Positions 35,441 to 46,944 of a stretch of 64,000 bases of DNA are shown piece by piece. The notes under the pieces were generated by a model. It had not been told where the DNA came from and ran no database searches. It saw nothing but the letters and a program-made list of their open reading frames with translations. This stretch comes from Capsicum annuum (taxonomy: Eukaryota > Streptophyta > Magnoliopsida > Solanales > Solanaceae): NCBI RefSeq assembly GCF_002878395.1, contig NC_061114.1, forward strand, positions 161,514,631 through 161,578,630, read 5' to 3'. The number at the start of each line of letters is the position of its first letter. The stretch's first letter is position 1. Made by a program: the position numbers and the translations under genes.

Positions 35441-37405
35441 GCTTATTAGAAGCATTATATGTTATATTTCATCAAATTCCCTCAAAAAGAAAACCTTAAG
35501 CTCCTACATCCAACTTCAAGAACCTCCAAAGTTCACCATTAATTCTGTAAATTTATTCAAGATTCCAAGTTCCTAGTTCAAGAACTCCAAGAACCATCAT
35601 TCAAAGGCATGATTAACATCTCAAAAACGAGTATCGATCTAAAGTTCATCATTCAAGGTATGTGGGGTTTTTCAATAAGAACTCTCTTTCGTTCTTGTGC
35701 CCAAAAGTAATTTTCTTTACAAAGGCATGATTTTTATTTGATTTTTATGAATTTGAAGCATGAACCCATATCTTATGATGATTATTATGAAATCTTGATG
35801 TTTATGATTTTGAAAGATGAATTTACATGTGTGGAGATATAAAGCATGAATCTTGAACGATATTTATCATGATTTTGATATTTGCGTCATGAATCCCCAT
35901 TCAAAATTGTGTTTTTTTTGAGAAAGTGTTTGTTATAAGCATGTTGATGTTGAATAGTTGAGATAATTTGAATGATTTGACCTTTTGGTCTTAATGGAGT
36001 TGTTTTAAACTCGAGTGTGAAAGAAATCCACAACGTGGTTGATTTTGATGGATGGGAAGCATGATGGCTCCCGATGTATATTTATATATTACTGAAATTG
36101 TTTTGTTGTGGATTGTCTTTGAAATGATCTGAGCTAAGTCCGGAAGAAATATTTAGCACCGAGTGGGAGGTATAAAGTGATCTTACTTCCCTAGAACTAC
36201 GTGCCCCCATAGGAGTAAGCCTGAGGTTGATTTATATAGTGATCACTAATTTGTGTGGATTTGATATCGATAGTCCTACTCCGATGGCAAGGATAGGACG
36301 GCTCTCCCCAACGTGGGTTGTACGTTGGACTCCATGTAGCTCACATGGTTTATGTCGGTTATAGGATATCCTAGCATGTGTGTGTTTCCTTGTGTCTATG
36401 ATGAAAGGTGAAGTGATTTGAAAGTGGAATTGTGAAAGTTATTCTTTCGAAAGATTTAAATGATATTTACATTATGAGAATTGATATTCTTGATGAACTA
36501 AAAGTGATTGACAAATTATATGATGACTCACATATGTTATTGTACTTATTTCATCCTCTCATGATTATGATGATTTTCTTCGGGCTATGTGAGTCTTTCA
36601 TGCATCCTGTATATTTCTTATAAATATTTATGATGAGATTTTTATACAACTGCATACACCCCCATATACTCGGTTCCTTTCCATAGTACTGACCCACATC
36701 TTCAGATGTGGGATGCATTTTCTAGGAATGTAGATTCAGGTGCTCATTTCCAGGTTCGATCGTGATTTTTTGGGCACGCTGTTCTACATTCTCTGTTGTT
36801 GTGAGTCCTTATATTCCAAGGATGTGATGGCTGATGTTGGTTTTACGAAATTGTTTACATTTGATAACTGAGTATGAGTCAGTTGGGGCATGTCTCAATG
36901 ACTCGCTGGTTTTATTGATTTTCTTAGAGGCTTGTCAGACTAGTATAGATGTTGGGAGTTGACTAATAAGTCGTATTTTGTTATCTTTCTAAAATTCTTT
37001 TATTCTTGGATGATAATTACTCTATTGATATTTGAGGGTTATTTATGGAAACCCCATTGATTTGTGTTGAACTGAATGAAAATGGCTCAAAGGGTTATCT
37101 TGGGGCTACTCATAGCCTCAAGCACCGTGTGATGCTCCAGGACCCATTTTCCGGGGCATTACAATATTGACCAGGAGGTTTGAATCCCCTGTACTTATAT
37201 GTTATCAATATTAGTTCGAGTCCCCCATGGTACATATGTACTTATAATTATTCTCTGGTTCATGCGACTGCACGTAGTGGGGTACTTTTAGTGGGGAGAG
37301 CTGAACCCTTATGTTCGTGGGTGCCCTGTCATGACGGTTAACCTACACTGCCCAGGATAATGCTTTAAAGTTTATGCTAAGCCTTGTTCCTTATCCCAAT
37401 ATGTG

Positions 37406-37406
37406 T

Positions 37407-37439
<33 letters not shown>

Positions 37440-37457
37440 ATTTGTATGTATGTATGA
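37406..37457. repeat. (TA)n(TG)n(TATG)n compound microsatellite
   Basis: TA repeat passing into about nine TG units and then TATG units, inside the right part of the D LTR. Confidence 0.9.
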
Positions 37458-38011
37458 GATTGTGTGCATTGTTGAATTGTTGAACTATGTTGAACTATTA
37501 AACATGGCATTATTTTATCCCCTTATACCTGAGTTACATGTTAGAGCTCAACCTGCTAATCGTTTCTGGATGTTGTATCTCCATGAGATACAGGACATAA
37601 AGATACTTCTACTTTTCCTGCACAGTGATAGAATTTTCGAGTTGTCAGCAGTCAGCTTAAAGTGGTGAGCCTCCTTCTTCTAGAAGGTTGTTACTTCTTA
37701 GTTTATCCTATATCATACAATTACTTTGGACTTATGTTTGGCTATCGTCAGGGGCATGTCTGTACTTAGATTGGTTTTGGTCTGTTTAAAGGGTTTGTGG
37801 ATTACTGTGGACTGGGATGTTGTTGAAATTTATAAATTCCTTTTTGAGTTGCCTATCTTATTATATGTTTGGAACTCAACTTATTATATGTTTGGAATTC
37901 ATCCGTTGTTAGATTTACTATGTTCTGTTTGGCTAGGCAAAGGGGGTGGTCTCCAGTCCTCGATAGACTAGAGATACCCGTCACAGCTAGGCCCCAATTC
38001 GGATCGTGACA

Positions 38012-38351
38012 CCCCTAAAATTCAAAATCATAATTTTCCAATCGAGGGCCGAAATGAGATTTAAAATCCATAAAACCACACCAACCATGTTAACACCATA
38101 AAATCAATGTTCTAAATCCGTTGGCATAGTCTGTTCAGTCATCCATTGCATGTATCAAAAGATAACAACAAAAGAACAAAATAAAGTACTCAAAGCTACC
38201 AAACCACAATATCTCATAAATGGTACCGAAATGCACAGGGAATCATGTTAATCACCCCCATACCCCAAAAATACCACAATGCAACTATGAGGAAGGGTAA
38301 AATATTCAAATCACAAAAAATCAAAAATTTTACATATTTTATATCATTACA
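38012..38351 (-). repeat. LTR fragment G2, inverted relative of the G LTR start
   Basis: Read on the minus strand it starts TGTAATGATAT and aligns with ~24618-24960 of the G LTR (shared GTTGCATTGTGGTATTT, GGGGGTGATT, CAATGGATGAC, GGTTGGTGTGGTTTTATG). It is cut at 38012 by the end of the D LTR. Confidence 0.75.
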
Positions 38352-38917
38352 ATATATATGATAATTATTCTCTTGAAGAGGCATCTTGATATCCCATAAA
38401 CTCCTGGGATATCCTTGAAGTCAATTCATCGAATATAGTTTTTATCAAACCACCCCCAACATTTCTAACAATCAAAAACATCACAATAAAGTCTAGATTA
38501 TTGTTAATGTTGGTTATTTATGTTATCTGCTTCCCTTATTTCTCCCTTTTTTGTACAAAATCCTTAAAAGAATTCTAGGCAAGATATTAGTATTGTGTAG
38601 TTCGTACTTATTAGGTGCAAGAGTAATCTTTATTATCCTTTACTATATGAGCCTTTGATAACTTTTCCATATTTATCTTGTTTTTTGTCTTGATGTTGTT
38701 GCTTTTACTGACATTCATATGATTTATTTGAGTTCTTCCTTTCTCTATCCCTTCTTTATGATTGATTGTCTGCATTCATGTTCTTTTGCTTAGTCTATTG
38801 AGATTTTGTTTGACTTTGTTCAATTCTTAATTCCTCTTTTTTTTCTATTTTCATTCTTCCTCTTAGGTATCGGGTCAAAAAATAAATGCAAGCAATTGAC
38901 CTTTATATAAAACATAA
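38352..38917. other. Unassigned AT-rich sequence
   Basis: No retroelement motif, structural RNA or convincing frame was seen on either strand. It may be single-copy flank or an old repeat. Confidence 0.4.
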
Positions 38918-39347
38918 TGTCACAATCCAAATGACCTGACGCCCACACAAACCTTTCGGTGGGAGAAATATCTAACCCAAGTCTTAATCTGAAATACTTA
39001 TCATTTATAATACAAAATACTAACCAAACATAATAATAATAAATCAAAACTAATCATTAATAATGCAGAAAATAAAATAAAGTATCTATTACAATTTCAA
39101 GACCCATACATGATTGTACAAGAACTCCAAAAAATTAATGACTAAGAAATTATACAAAACTAACAATATATAAGGATTATTTTCATTTTCAAGAAGAAGT
39201 ACAAGAACCAAAATGATAACCCATGGAACCCTGGAGATAGAGTGCTTACCTTTGAACCAAGATCAGCTGTCAAATGCTAGAGATAAGGTCATGTCTGCAC
39301 CTCAAGAACACTTTTTTCACTCAACAAAAGAAGAGAACGGGTAGTAT
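38918..39347 (+). repeat. TGTCAC-type LTR fragment
   Basis: Begins TGTCACAATCC, the common start of a plant LTR type (TGTCACGACCC). It continues with A-rich sequence and ends where LTR T2 starts. Only one end is visible, so the family is not assigned. Confidence 0.4.
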
Positions 39348-40831
39348 TGTGTCCTACTACACATGAATGTACGTGTGCAAGTAATAAAGTGACCCTTTCT
39401 AACCAAATATCGATTTCATAGGAACTTGGTGTTTAGCAAGCAGTCCAATTCTTGTCCTGCTAATGATATTAAATGTGAGTTTGTAAAAAGAGTATGATAT
39501 TTGTAATTATAAATATGTAACAAAAAATAACAATGGTATGAAATTTGGATTGTTATTTATGCATAACAATTTTTTCTAGTTGGTGTTGGTATTTATCATG
39601 ATTTTTGATCTATGGGGTTGATATTTTAACCTAAAAATTATTATCCTCTAAGTAATCCACCCAAACTCACAAATACTTTATTGAGCAGGGATGTGAGTCT
39701 TTAATTTTGGTGCATTAAGCTATCTTCCTATTGCATTAACCAAGTGGGACATTTAGGTATAACCCTATCATAAACACAAATCATAAACAATTAGTATCTA
39801 AAAACTAAAGATATGATCCACACACCCTACATTTTTCATTTTGTCACTCTACTCCTATGGTTAATTTATTTTTAGACTTAGATTTATCCTAAAGTTCATG
39901 ACGCTTTAAAATAGTAAAACCAGAATTCAAAAACAATCACATAACTTGATAAACATATAAACCAAACTTTAAACCATAATTATACAATAATGTTGTAGAA
40001 TCAACCCTATAATTTGGGTTTTTATCCACTCATAATCTTACAAAGAATCACTATAATTGAATTTATAAGTAAAAACTACAAGAAAACTAAAGAAAGAAAG
40101 AAAAAAGCCTAGTGTATATCCCTTGGATGCCTTTTCTTCTCTCCAATCTTGTGTTTTTCCAAAAGTGTGGTGTAATTATGGTTAAATAATACTTTTTTAT
40201 CATTTTGGGTCATTCATGGGAAGACCAACACGAAATATATTCAGTTACAACATTACCCCACTTAAAAGACATGAAAATCAACTTTTGAACGTCCTAGGAG
40301 AGGGTTCGTGGTGCAAGGACAAATGCAGGCCTAAGAGGGTGAGGCTACCACCCAAATAATGGGTGATTACCTAACCCTAGGGGGTTTTACATATAACCCA
40401 TCCCTTGTTTTTGGGAGTGCAGTGCACGGCACCTCCTTAAAGGTGAGGGTTCGCTCTGTTTTTGCTCCTATCTCGTATGTTTGAACCTTGTTTATCCACT
40501 TCTTATGACTTGTTTCTAGGATTAAATTATATTATAAAGCAACTCCAATTGTATCCTACAACATCATATAACAATCATTAGTTCATACAACACAATAGAG
40601 CTCATCAACGTACACTGGAACAAACATAACTCAAGTTAGCACTACTAGTTTTCTCGTCTAAACTTTATTTGATCATTTTGACACTTTATTTGCTTAAATT
40701 CATTGTAAACTCTCTAAAAATGTATTTAACACATAAATACACAATTATACCCGTAATATATCATTAACCATATTAAGAAGTCCTCAAAACTAAGCTAAAT
40801 GCGCATAGATAATGGCACTTAGGTGTATCTA
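39348..40831 (-). repeat. LTR T2, Tat/Athila-like, minus strand (~1.48 kb)
   Basis: On the plus strand its start (TGTGTCC...GTACGTGTGCAAGTAATAAAGTGACC, then AAATATCGATTTCATAGGAAC) has the same plan as the start of the T LTRs but a different sequence. The minus-strand start near 40831 reads TAGATACACC. No internal region accompanies it, so it is a solo LTR or fragment. The right end meets the A2 LTR. Confidence 0.6.
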
Positions 40832-42914
40832 TGTAATACCCCATACGTTCTCAGTTCAGCTCAGCCCTTAGTACCTTCTTGAGACACTTAGAACTTGAAA
40901 ATAAAACTAAGTGTTGGGTACTTAGTCTCATTTTGACCTCTTAACTTTGGGAATTTTTAATTTGACCTTCCGGGCTCCAAGACGTAGTTTTTAAGTTGAT
41001 TCATATTTAGAGGTGTAAGGGGAATGTCTCGGGGGAGTTCTAGATTTTTTGGATGAGGGATGGGATGTGTTTGGATTTCAAAAATATAACACTGATGCGA
41101 TATCAGTGTGATCCAATGGCTATCATGTTGATTCCCTTGAAGCGACACGTCGCTTGTCACAGGCGCAATTCTGCTGAGAAAGTTTATTTTCGAAGGGCAG
41201 TTTAGACTTTTCCTCAAATCCCCAAATCATGAAAATAGAAGATTTAACCCTATTCTAAGCAAAATATACTCATTCCTCACCAAATTTTCACTCCAAGAAA
41301 TCTAAAGTTTCACCATTCTTTCTTTAAGATGGCCAAGAATTCAAGTTTCAGAGTTCAAGAACTTCAAGAAGAAGCTTCAAGAACATCATTAAGGATTCAG
41401 AGTTCAAACTTCTACATCAAATTAATCCAATAAGGTATGTGGGATCATGAGCAAGTATACTCTTTCATCCTTGTGCTCAAAATATGTTGTTAACTTAAGA
41501 TTTCGTGATTTACAAATTAGGGTTCATACCCAAACTACTTCGTTTTGAGTTTATGAATTTATAAATGATTTATGTAATAAAGTAAATGTTTACCTCATCT
41601 ATTTATGATTTTACTTGAAGGTTTATATCATGAATCAAACTTCTTTATTGTGAATTGATATTGTTGAATGATTTCAAGATGATTGTTAAGAATGAAGCTT
41701 TATTGTGAAATTCTGAAAATTTAAGTACATATGCTTTAAACCCAAGTATGAGTTTTGAGATATCAAGAAGATCTTGATCTTAAGCCTCTGTTATAAGTTG
41801 TTTACCAATGTTTAAAAAAGAAATTGATCTTTTGATCCTAAGCTAAGATAAGAAATCCACATTGTTCATATAGTTTATGATTTAAAGAAAGAGAAGCACA
41901 ATTGGTTTTCATTATAAACCCTTGTGTTATGTCAAGGTGGATTTCCTAAAAGTATGAGCATATAAGTATGGAAGCAGTATTCAGCACCGAGTTGGGTATG
42001 ATTCCAAGGTCTCATGCCCTAGAAATATGAGCCACCATAGTTTTAAGTGCCCATAGTGGGCTAAGTCAGTGATCACTTAAGATAAGGTTCTATTTCGATG
42101 GAAAGGGTAGAACAGCTCTCCCCAACATGGGTAAGACATTGGACTCCATGACAGCTCACATGGTTTATGTCGGTTAGAAAAAACTCTTAATAGAAAGAGT
42201 AGAAGTATAGATTTTAGAACGAAGTGTTATAACTCACAAAGATTTTCTATGCTCTACATATTCATGTTTTGTCATTTTGTAGTATATGTTTTATTCGAGC
42301 CAAGGTGAGCAAGTCATTTACACTTAGCGTGCATCCTTGGAAAAATTTTTATTAAATATTACATTGTTGTCTCAATTATGTATTCACCCCCATATGCTCA
42401 GTACATTCCAAAAGTATCGATGAACATATATGTCTATGTGCTATATTGTTCAATAATGTAGGCATAGGTGCTTAGTTCCAGCAGCGTGATTAACCGTGAT
42501 CATCTTCATCTACGTCCCGATAGTTGGTGAGTCCTCATAGTTTGAGGACCTATTTATTTAGACTTTTAGCTATATACAGTATTTGATCAGTTGTTTTTAG
42601 TTTGTTTTGAGTCAGGTGGGGGTCTGTCACAGCGACTCTCTAGTTAGTAGAAGTAGAGGCTTGTTAGACTGTTAGTTACATGTTAGATTTTCAGTGTTGG
42701 TTGTTTAGACTTTTAAGTTAAGTACTCACAGATGTAATGTTCATTTAAAATCAGGCTAGTTAAGACAGTAAATTTAGTATTTTAGTATTTCATATGCCTA
42801 AGTTATCTTTATTATGAGCTTCAGAATCAGTAGAAGGCTCAAAGGGTTAGCTTGGGACTACTCGTAGTCCTGAGTACCATGTGACATCTCAGGACACATT
42901 TTTAAGGTGTTACA
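40832..42914 (+). repeat. Element A2 5' LTR (2083 bp)
   Basis: TGTAATACCCC...AAGGTGTTACA followed by primer site and gag. A CG-containing repeat block lies near 41093-41165 and AAGGGCAGTTTAGACTTTT at 41194. TTCAGCACCGAGT is at 41981 and CTCTCCCCAACATGGG near 42116. Closest relatives here are the A1 and Z LTRs. Confidence 0.85.
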
Positions 42915-43518
42915 AACTTGGTATCATACCCTAAGGTGTAAAGAGTCCTAGGGAGTCAGACAAGCCACGTTATGTAGAATCTTGATAATGGGTGTAAAGT
43001 GCACCACAAATATGAACAAGCAACTACCGAACGATTTAGGAAATCATCATTTTTCTTTCATGATCTATCATACTTATAGTTGTCTTTATCTACTTTGACT
43101 CGTGCTCTTATGTGACAAAATATTCCTCCTCACTGAGCTAATACATGTAGAAATAATACCCAGCCACCCCATCCTGCAAATCCTCTGAATGAGAATGTGT
43201 CCCATGTTGAATTTTGGGCTGCCTTTCAGGCGTTGGCCCAAGCTGTGACTGCCAATGTTCAGGGAAACCATCAGGCTGCAGTCCCACTTCAGAAAAATAG
43301 TGAGTTAGCTATAGCCAGAATTTATGATTTTATAAGGATGAATCTGCCTAAATTCTTTGGGTCAAAAGTAAGTGAGAACCCACAGCTATACCTTGATGAG
43401 GTGAAAAAGATCACCCAGATTATGTATGTTACTGAGGAGAAAAGTGTAGAATTGGCATCCTATAGGCTGAAGGATGTTGCATATGATTGTGTGGTTATAT
43501 GAAAGTATGGTAGAGGTG
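42915..43518 (+). pseudogene. Element A2 primer site, leader and gag N-terminus, truncated
   Basis: The primer site at 42919-42930 reads TGGTATCATACC. The gag frame starts at 43122 with ATT in place of ATG. It is open from 43197 to 43501 with NVSHVEFWAAFQALAQAV, IYDFIRMNLPKFFGS, YLDEVKKITQIM and ELASYRLKDVAYD, the N-terminal and first capsid segments of Del/Tekay gag. A stop at 43500 is followed by abrupt loss of homology at ~43518, where the truncated F LTR begins. Confidence 0.85.
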
Positions 43519-44974
43519 AAAAGCACTGGCATGTAACTCAGGATAGGGATAAACTAATGCCATGTTCAAAATCAATCAAAACCATATGCACCCATTCATA
43601 TATACATATATAAGATGCCAGGATAATGAATAAGGTTTAAGCATGAGATTTAAAACCAATATCCTAGACTGTGTAGCTCTATCGATCCTAAGGGAACCCA
43701 TAGGCTATATGGGTTCATCTTTCCCTACTGAAAGATCCCCAGTGCGTGTTAGCCACACAAATCAAAGAAATATGAGGAAGGGAAAAAAACACCAAGGCTC
43801 CAACCATTCCAAAAATATATATAATGTGTGAACTATGCACAAAGTCATCAAAAAATCCCACGCTGAGAAACGTGGTTTCTAGTATGGGTCCCTCCAGGAC
43901 CTTCACCTTCCAAGACCCCCTATAAGCCCAAATTAAACCATTTAAACATATTCCCATCCATTAACCAAAGAGTTTTTTAATTAGGCATTTACCATTAGTA
44001 TTGTCATACTAAATAAGTTTAAAACTTACAAGCCAATTCCATTATGCCATTCCAAAATCAATTAACCAAATTAATTCCAAAGTTTCCAATTTAAAACCAA
44101 TCCACGGCCACCAAGGCCTTTCAAAATCAATTTATGTTCCATTAACCTTTTATGTAATGCAAGGTTTTAAAAATGAAGTAGATTATGTATATATCCATGT
44201 CTCAAACCAACTTCACAAGTTGGGTTGAGGTTAAAGCCAATTCCAAATATTTAAATCATAAAATTTGGAGAAACCCATATTTCCCATTCCAATTCCCACA
44301 CCCATACATTTATTTAGTTCAAAATCATAAGAATAAAGCATAAACAACCAGTTCAAAATCATAGGAACTCAATTCATGTAACAACCATTCCAAATCCTTC
44401 AACTCATATTCAAAACCCAATAATTAAATCACATAGACAATAACTAGATGCATGATTTTGTATAAAATTAATTTAGAAAAGAGATACATGCCTGAAACAC
44501 ACAAAAGTTCAATAATAATTTGAAGTTTGGAGCTAGGATAATAAATACACAGCGAAACCCTTGAATGTTCTTGCGTTTTGTGTTTGAGATAAATAAAGGG
44601 ATTTGATCTTTGAAAACTAAAAGAAATGAGATTATTTTATGTTAAAAAGTTGTGGAAAAGGTGAAAGACCAAAAGCCCCTCACCCTTAAGTGAAAAAACA
44701 AACTTACGAAATTTAACCCTCAACATGGAATGACCTTATTGCGGAGGTTATCCTTCATGCCATGCCGTTATAGCTGAGGGTGACCTCTGTGACACAATGA
44801 AATCATGGACCTTCACTGCCTTGGGGTCCCAAAATGACCCCGAACCCCTTCTAAAAATTCCAAAACTTTTCCCGAACACCCCTGTAATATCCCTAAGCGT
44901 AATTGAAGTTAAAAATTGATATTCCGCACGTGTATAGGTCAAAAATAAAATGATTAAAATATTAAGGTCCTACG
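43519..44974 (-). repeat. F 3' LTR, truncated
   Basis: Collinear with 57107-58553 (shared CATGTAACTCA, GGGAACCCA, ATAATGTGTGAACTATGCACA, GATATTCCGCA). The homologue of 56646-57106 is missing. The minus-strand start is next to the polypurine tract at 44975. Confidence 0.88.
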
Positions 44975-45114
44975 TTATCTCCCCCTCCCCTAGGATCATT
45001 CATGCCCGTATAATGGATCAGGACACTTTTAGCACGATAATAACAAAAACACACCAGAATCCAATGACAAACTCTAAAAGTAACAAGAGGAAATAAAACT
45101 CACACCTTATGCAC
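44975..45114 (-). other. F polypurine tract and 3' untranslated region
   Basis: On the minus strand, CCTAGGGGAGGGGGAGATAA ends at 44975, directly before the LTR. The remainder is A-rich 3' sequence after the chromodomain. Confidence 0.8.
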
Positions 45115-45638
45115 TTTCATCAACCCATGGAACAACAATGGGTACTTAGCCTTCATATCTTCCTCAGTTTCCCAAGTGGCTTCTTCCATTTTTTGGTTTC
45201 TCCATAAAACCTTCACTGAAGCTACATCTTTAGTCCTCAATCTATGAACTTGCCTAGCCAGTACCTTAACCCAAAATCTGTCATACCAATGTCCTCAACA
45301 GGCACTATAAAAGAAGGATCACGCACACACTTTTTCAGCATAGACACATGAAATGCAGGAGAATATAAGCCAAGCTCGCAGGAAAATCTAACTCGTAAGA
45401 AACATTCCCAATTATTCTTACAACCTGGTATGGACCAATATAATAGGGACTAAGCTTCCCCTTCTTCCCAAACCTTATAAATTCTTTCATTGGAGATACC
45501 ACTGAGAATACCCAATCATTTACTTCAAATTCCAATTCTCTTTGCCTCACATCCACATAAGACTTTTGGAAATTTTGAGCAATCTTAAGTCTTTCTCTAA
45601 TATCCTTTACCTTCTCCATGGCTTGGTTAACCAAGTTC
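45115..45638 (-). pseudogene. F integrase C-terminus and chromodomain
   Basis: Minus strand from 45638: NLVNQAMEKVKDIRERLKIAQ, KSYVDVRQRELEFEVND, FGKKGKLSPYYIGPYQV and a frameshift near 45350. The chromodomain follows (DVASVKVLWRNQKMEEATWETEEDM, ~45240-45165) and the frame ends near 45118. It is the continuation of 52287-53367; C2 lies between. The 161-codon open frame 45335-45820 mixes this region with copia LTR sequence and is not one gene. Confidence 0.92.
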
Positions 45639-45643
45639 GGACC

Positions 45644-46392
45644 TTTTGAAACCCAGAGTGTTGTACCATACAGTGAAGGACCAGGTCCCTCGAAGTTAAA
45701 CACAAGCAAAAATATAGTAAAGCAACCAGGAATAAAAGATAGTATACGAAAACATAGGATTTTAACGTGGAAACTCACTTGCCCAAGGAAGGAAAAACTA
45801 CGTCTTGCCCTCACAAGCACCTCAAAAGTTCACTATAATTAACTTCTTAACTACAGCTTGAAGTTGAACCTAAATCTAGGATCCTCGTGCTTGTAGTAAC
45901 TCTACTACAATCTCGACTTGGAAACTCTACCAAGACTACTCAAAATTGATTAACTCTAATCAGTACCAAACTTAGGTAACTCTACCTAAGCACTTTTTAA
46001 GAAAAGAGAAAAGATTATTACTCTTATAACATGATTAATTCGACTATAATTCAGGACTCAAGAACACTCACTCTTTTAGCATACTACAAAAATAAGAACA
46101 TGAGTAATACTTGAGCAATGTTTAAAATGAGTTTTTGTTGCCTTTTTTCCACTCTTTCTGACTTGCAAAAAATGCTTGATGAAGAAGCATTTTTTTTCAT
46201 TTTATAGATGAGTGATGATTAGGGTTGAAATGTTATTAGACTAGGTTTCCTAGTTAGTACTTGCAGCATCTGCCAGTTTGTTACACAAATAGATAAAGTT
46301 GTGCAGACGTGTGCCAGTTGTACTGTTGCCTTGAATATTTAGGGACCTGGTCCATTGTAGTCATTTTCTCATCATCAAAACTACATATAGAA
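45644..46392 (-). repeat. C2 3' LTR (~749 bp)
   Basis: Plus-strand TTTTGAAACCC...ACATATAGAA, both terminal dinucleotides mutated from TG...CA. It aligns with 51528-52281 and the C1 LTR. Family palindromes lie at 45677-45690 and 46341-46353. Confidence 0.9.
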
Positions 46393-46944
46393 ATTTTCCC
46401 CTTTTTATGGCAAACAAACCACAAATCTTTGAGCATCAATACGCGTCCATCTCATATAATCAAAGTGATTACCACTACCAAGGATGAATGTTTCCCCTAT
46501 CATTAAATCAATATGCTTCCACCTCTATGCAACACAAAAACTTGGTCCCTTGTTGTCAATTGTTTATCAAGCTTCAATTTCTTCCCTCTGTCATTATGCA
46601 CCATAATTTATTTGCTCATCACTTACTTCCCCCTACCAAAATGCTTTCCTTCATTCATCAACATTCAATATATCATATCTATAAATGTAAATCATCACAC
46701 TACACCTAGTCCCTGATATGAACTCACTATTCCTATTTTTGGCATCATTGAAAAGTGAAAGAAGTAAACCAAGAGTAAAATGAGAACAAATTAATTAACT
46801 CATGGCCACTGGACTAACATGGAGAACAACTTTGCAAGTTAAAGGGAATAAGTGTAACACACAAAACAAAGATTCGTTCATAAGTAGAGGATAAGTATCA
46901 TAGCAACACAGAATTTACATGTTCTAGGGCAAAAGCCATAAAAA
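46393..46944 (-). other. C2 3' untranslated region and polypurine tract
   Basis: On the minus strand the purine run AAAAAGGGGAAAATTT ends next to the 3' LTR. The remainder between ORF2 and LTR shows no coding signal; frames at 46309-46716 plus are chance. Confidence 0.7.

Larger units (their letters stand above)
34746..37163 (+). repeat. Solo LTR S (2418 bp) inserted in the D LTR
   Basis: TGTAATTCCCC...GGGGCATTACA, flanked by ATATA (34741-34745) and ATATT (37164-37168), a 5-bp target duplication with one change. No internal sequence remains, so it arose by LTR-LTR recombination. It shares landmarks with the Z and A LTRs: AGGGGCGTTTTGGTCATT (35387), TTTAGCACCGAGT (36152) and CTCTCCCCAACGTGGG (36302). 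Short frames within are chance. Confidence 0.88.
33281..38011 (+). repeat. D 3' LTR (~2.31 kb), split by solo LTR S
   Basis: TGTAACACCCC...GGATCGTGACA. Removing 34746-37163 plus one copy of the 5-bp duplication gives one continuous LTR of about 2308 bp. It carries a hairpin-rich block (33366-33780), AGGGTATTCTTGTCATTT (33811) and four tRNA T-arm-like motifs around the insertion point. An open frame at 37384 is the microsatellite read-through. Confidence 0.8.

Noticed and set aside
37384..37668. 94-codon frame
   Set aside because: Starts across the TA/TG microsatellite within the D LTR.
43890..43925. GGTCCCTCCAGGACC in the F LTR as another copy of the C2 palindrome
   Set aside because: The arms are in the opposite arrangement (GGTCC...GGACC) and the site belongs to an unrelated LTR.
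45335..45820. 161-codon minus-strand open frame
   Set aside because: Its N-terminal third is copia LTR and its C-terminal part is F integrase; it is an insertion chimera rather than a gene.
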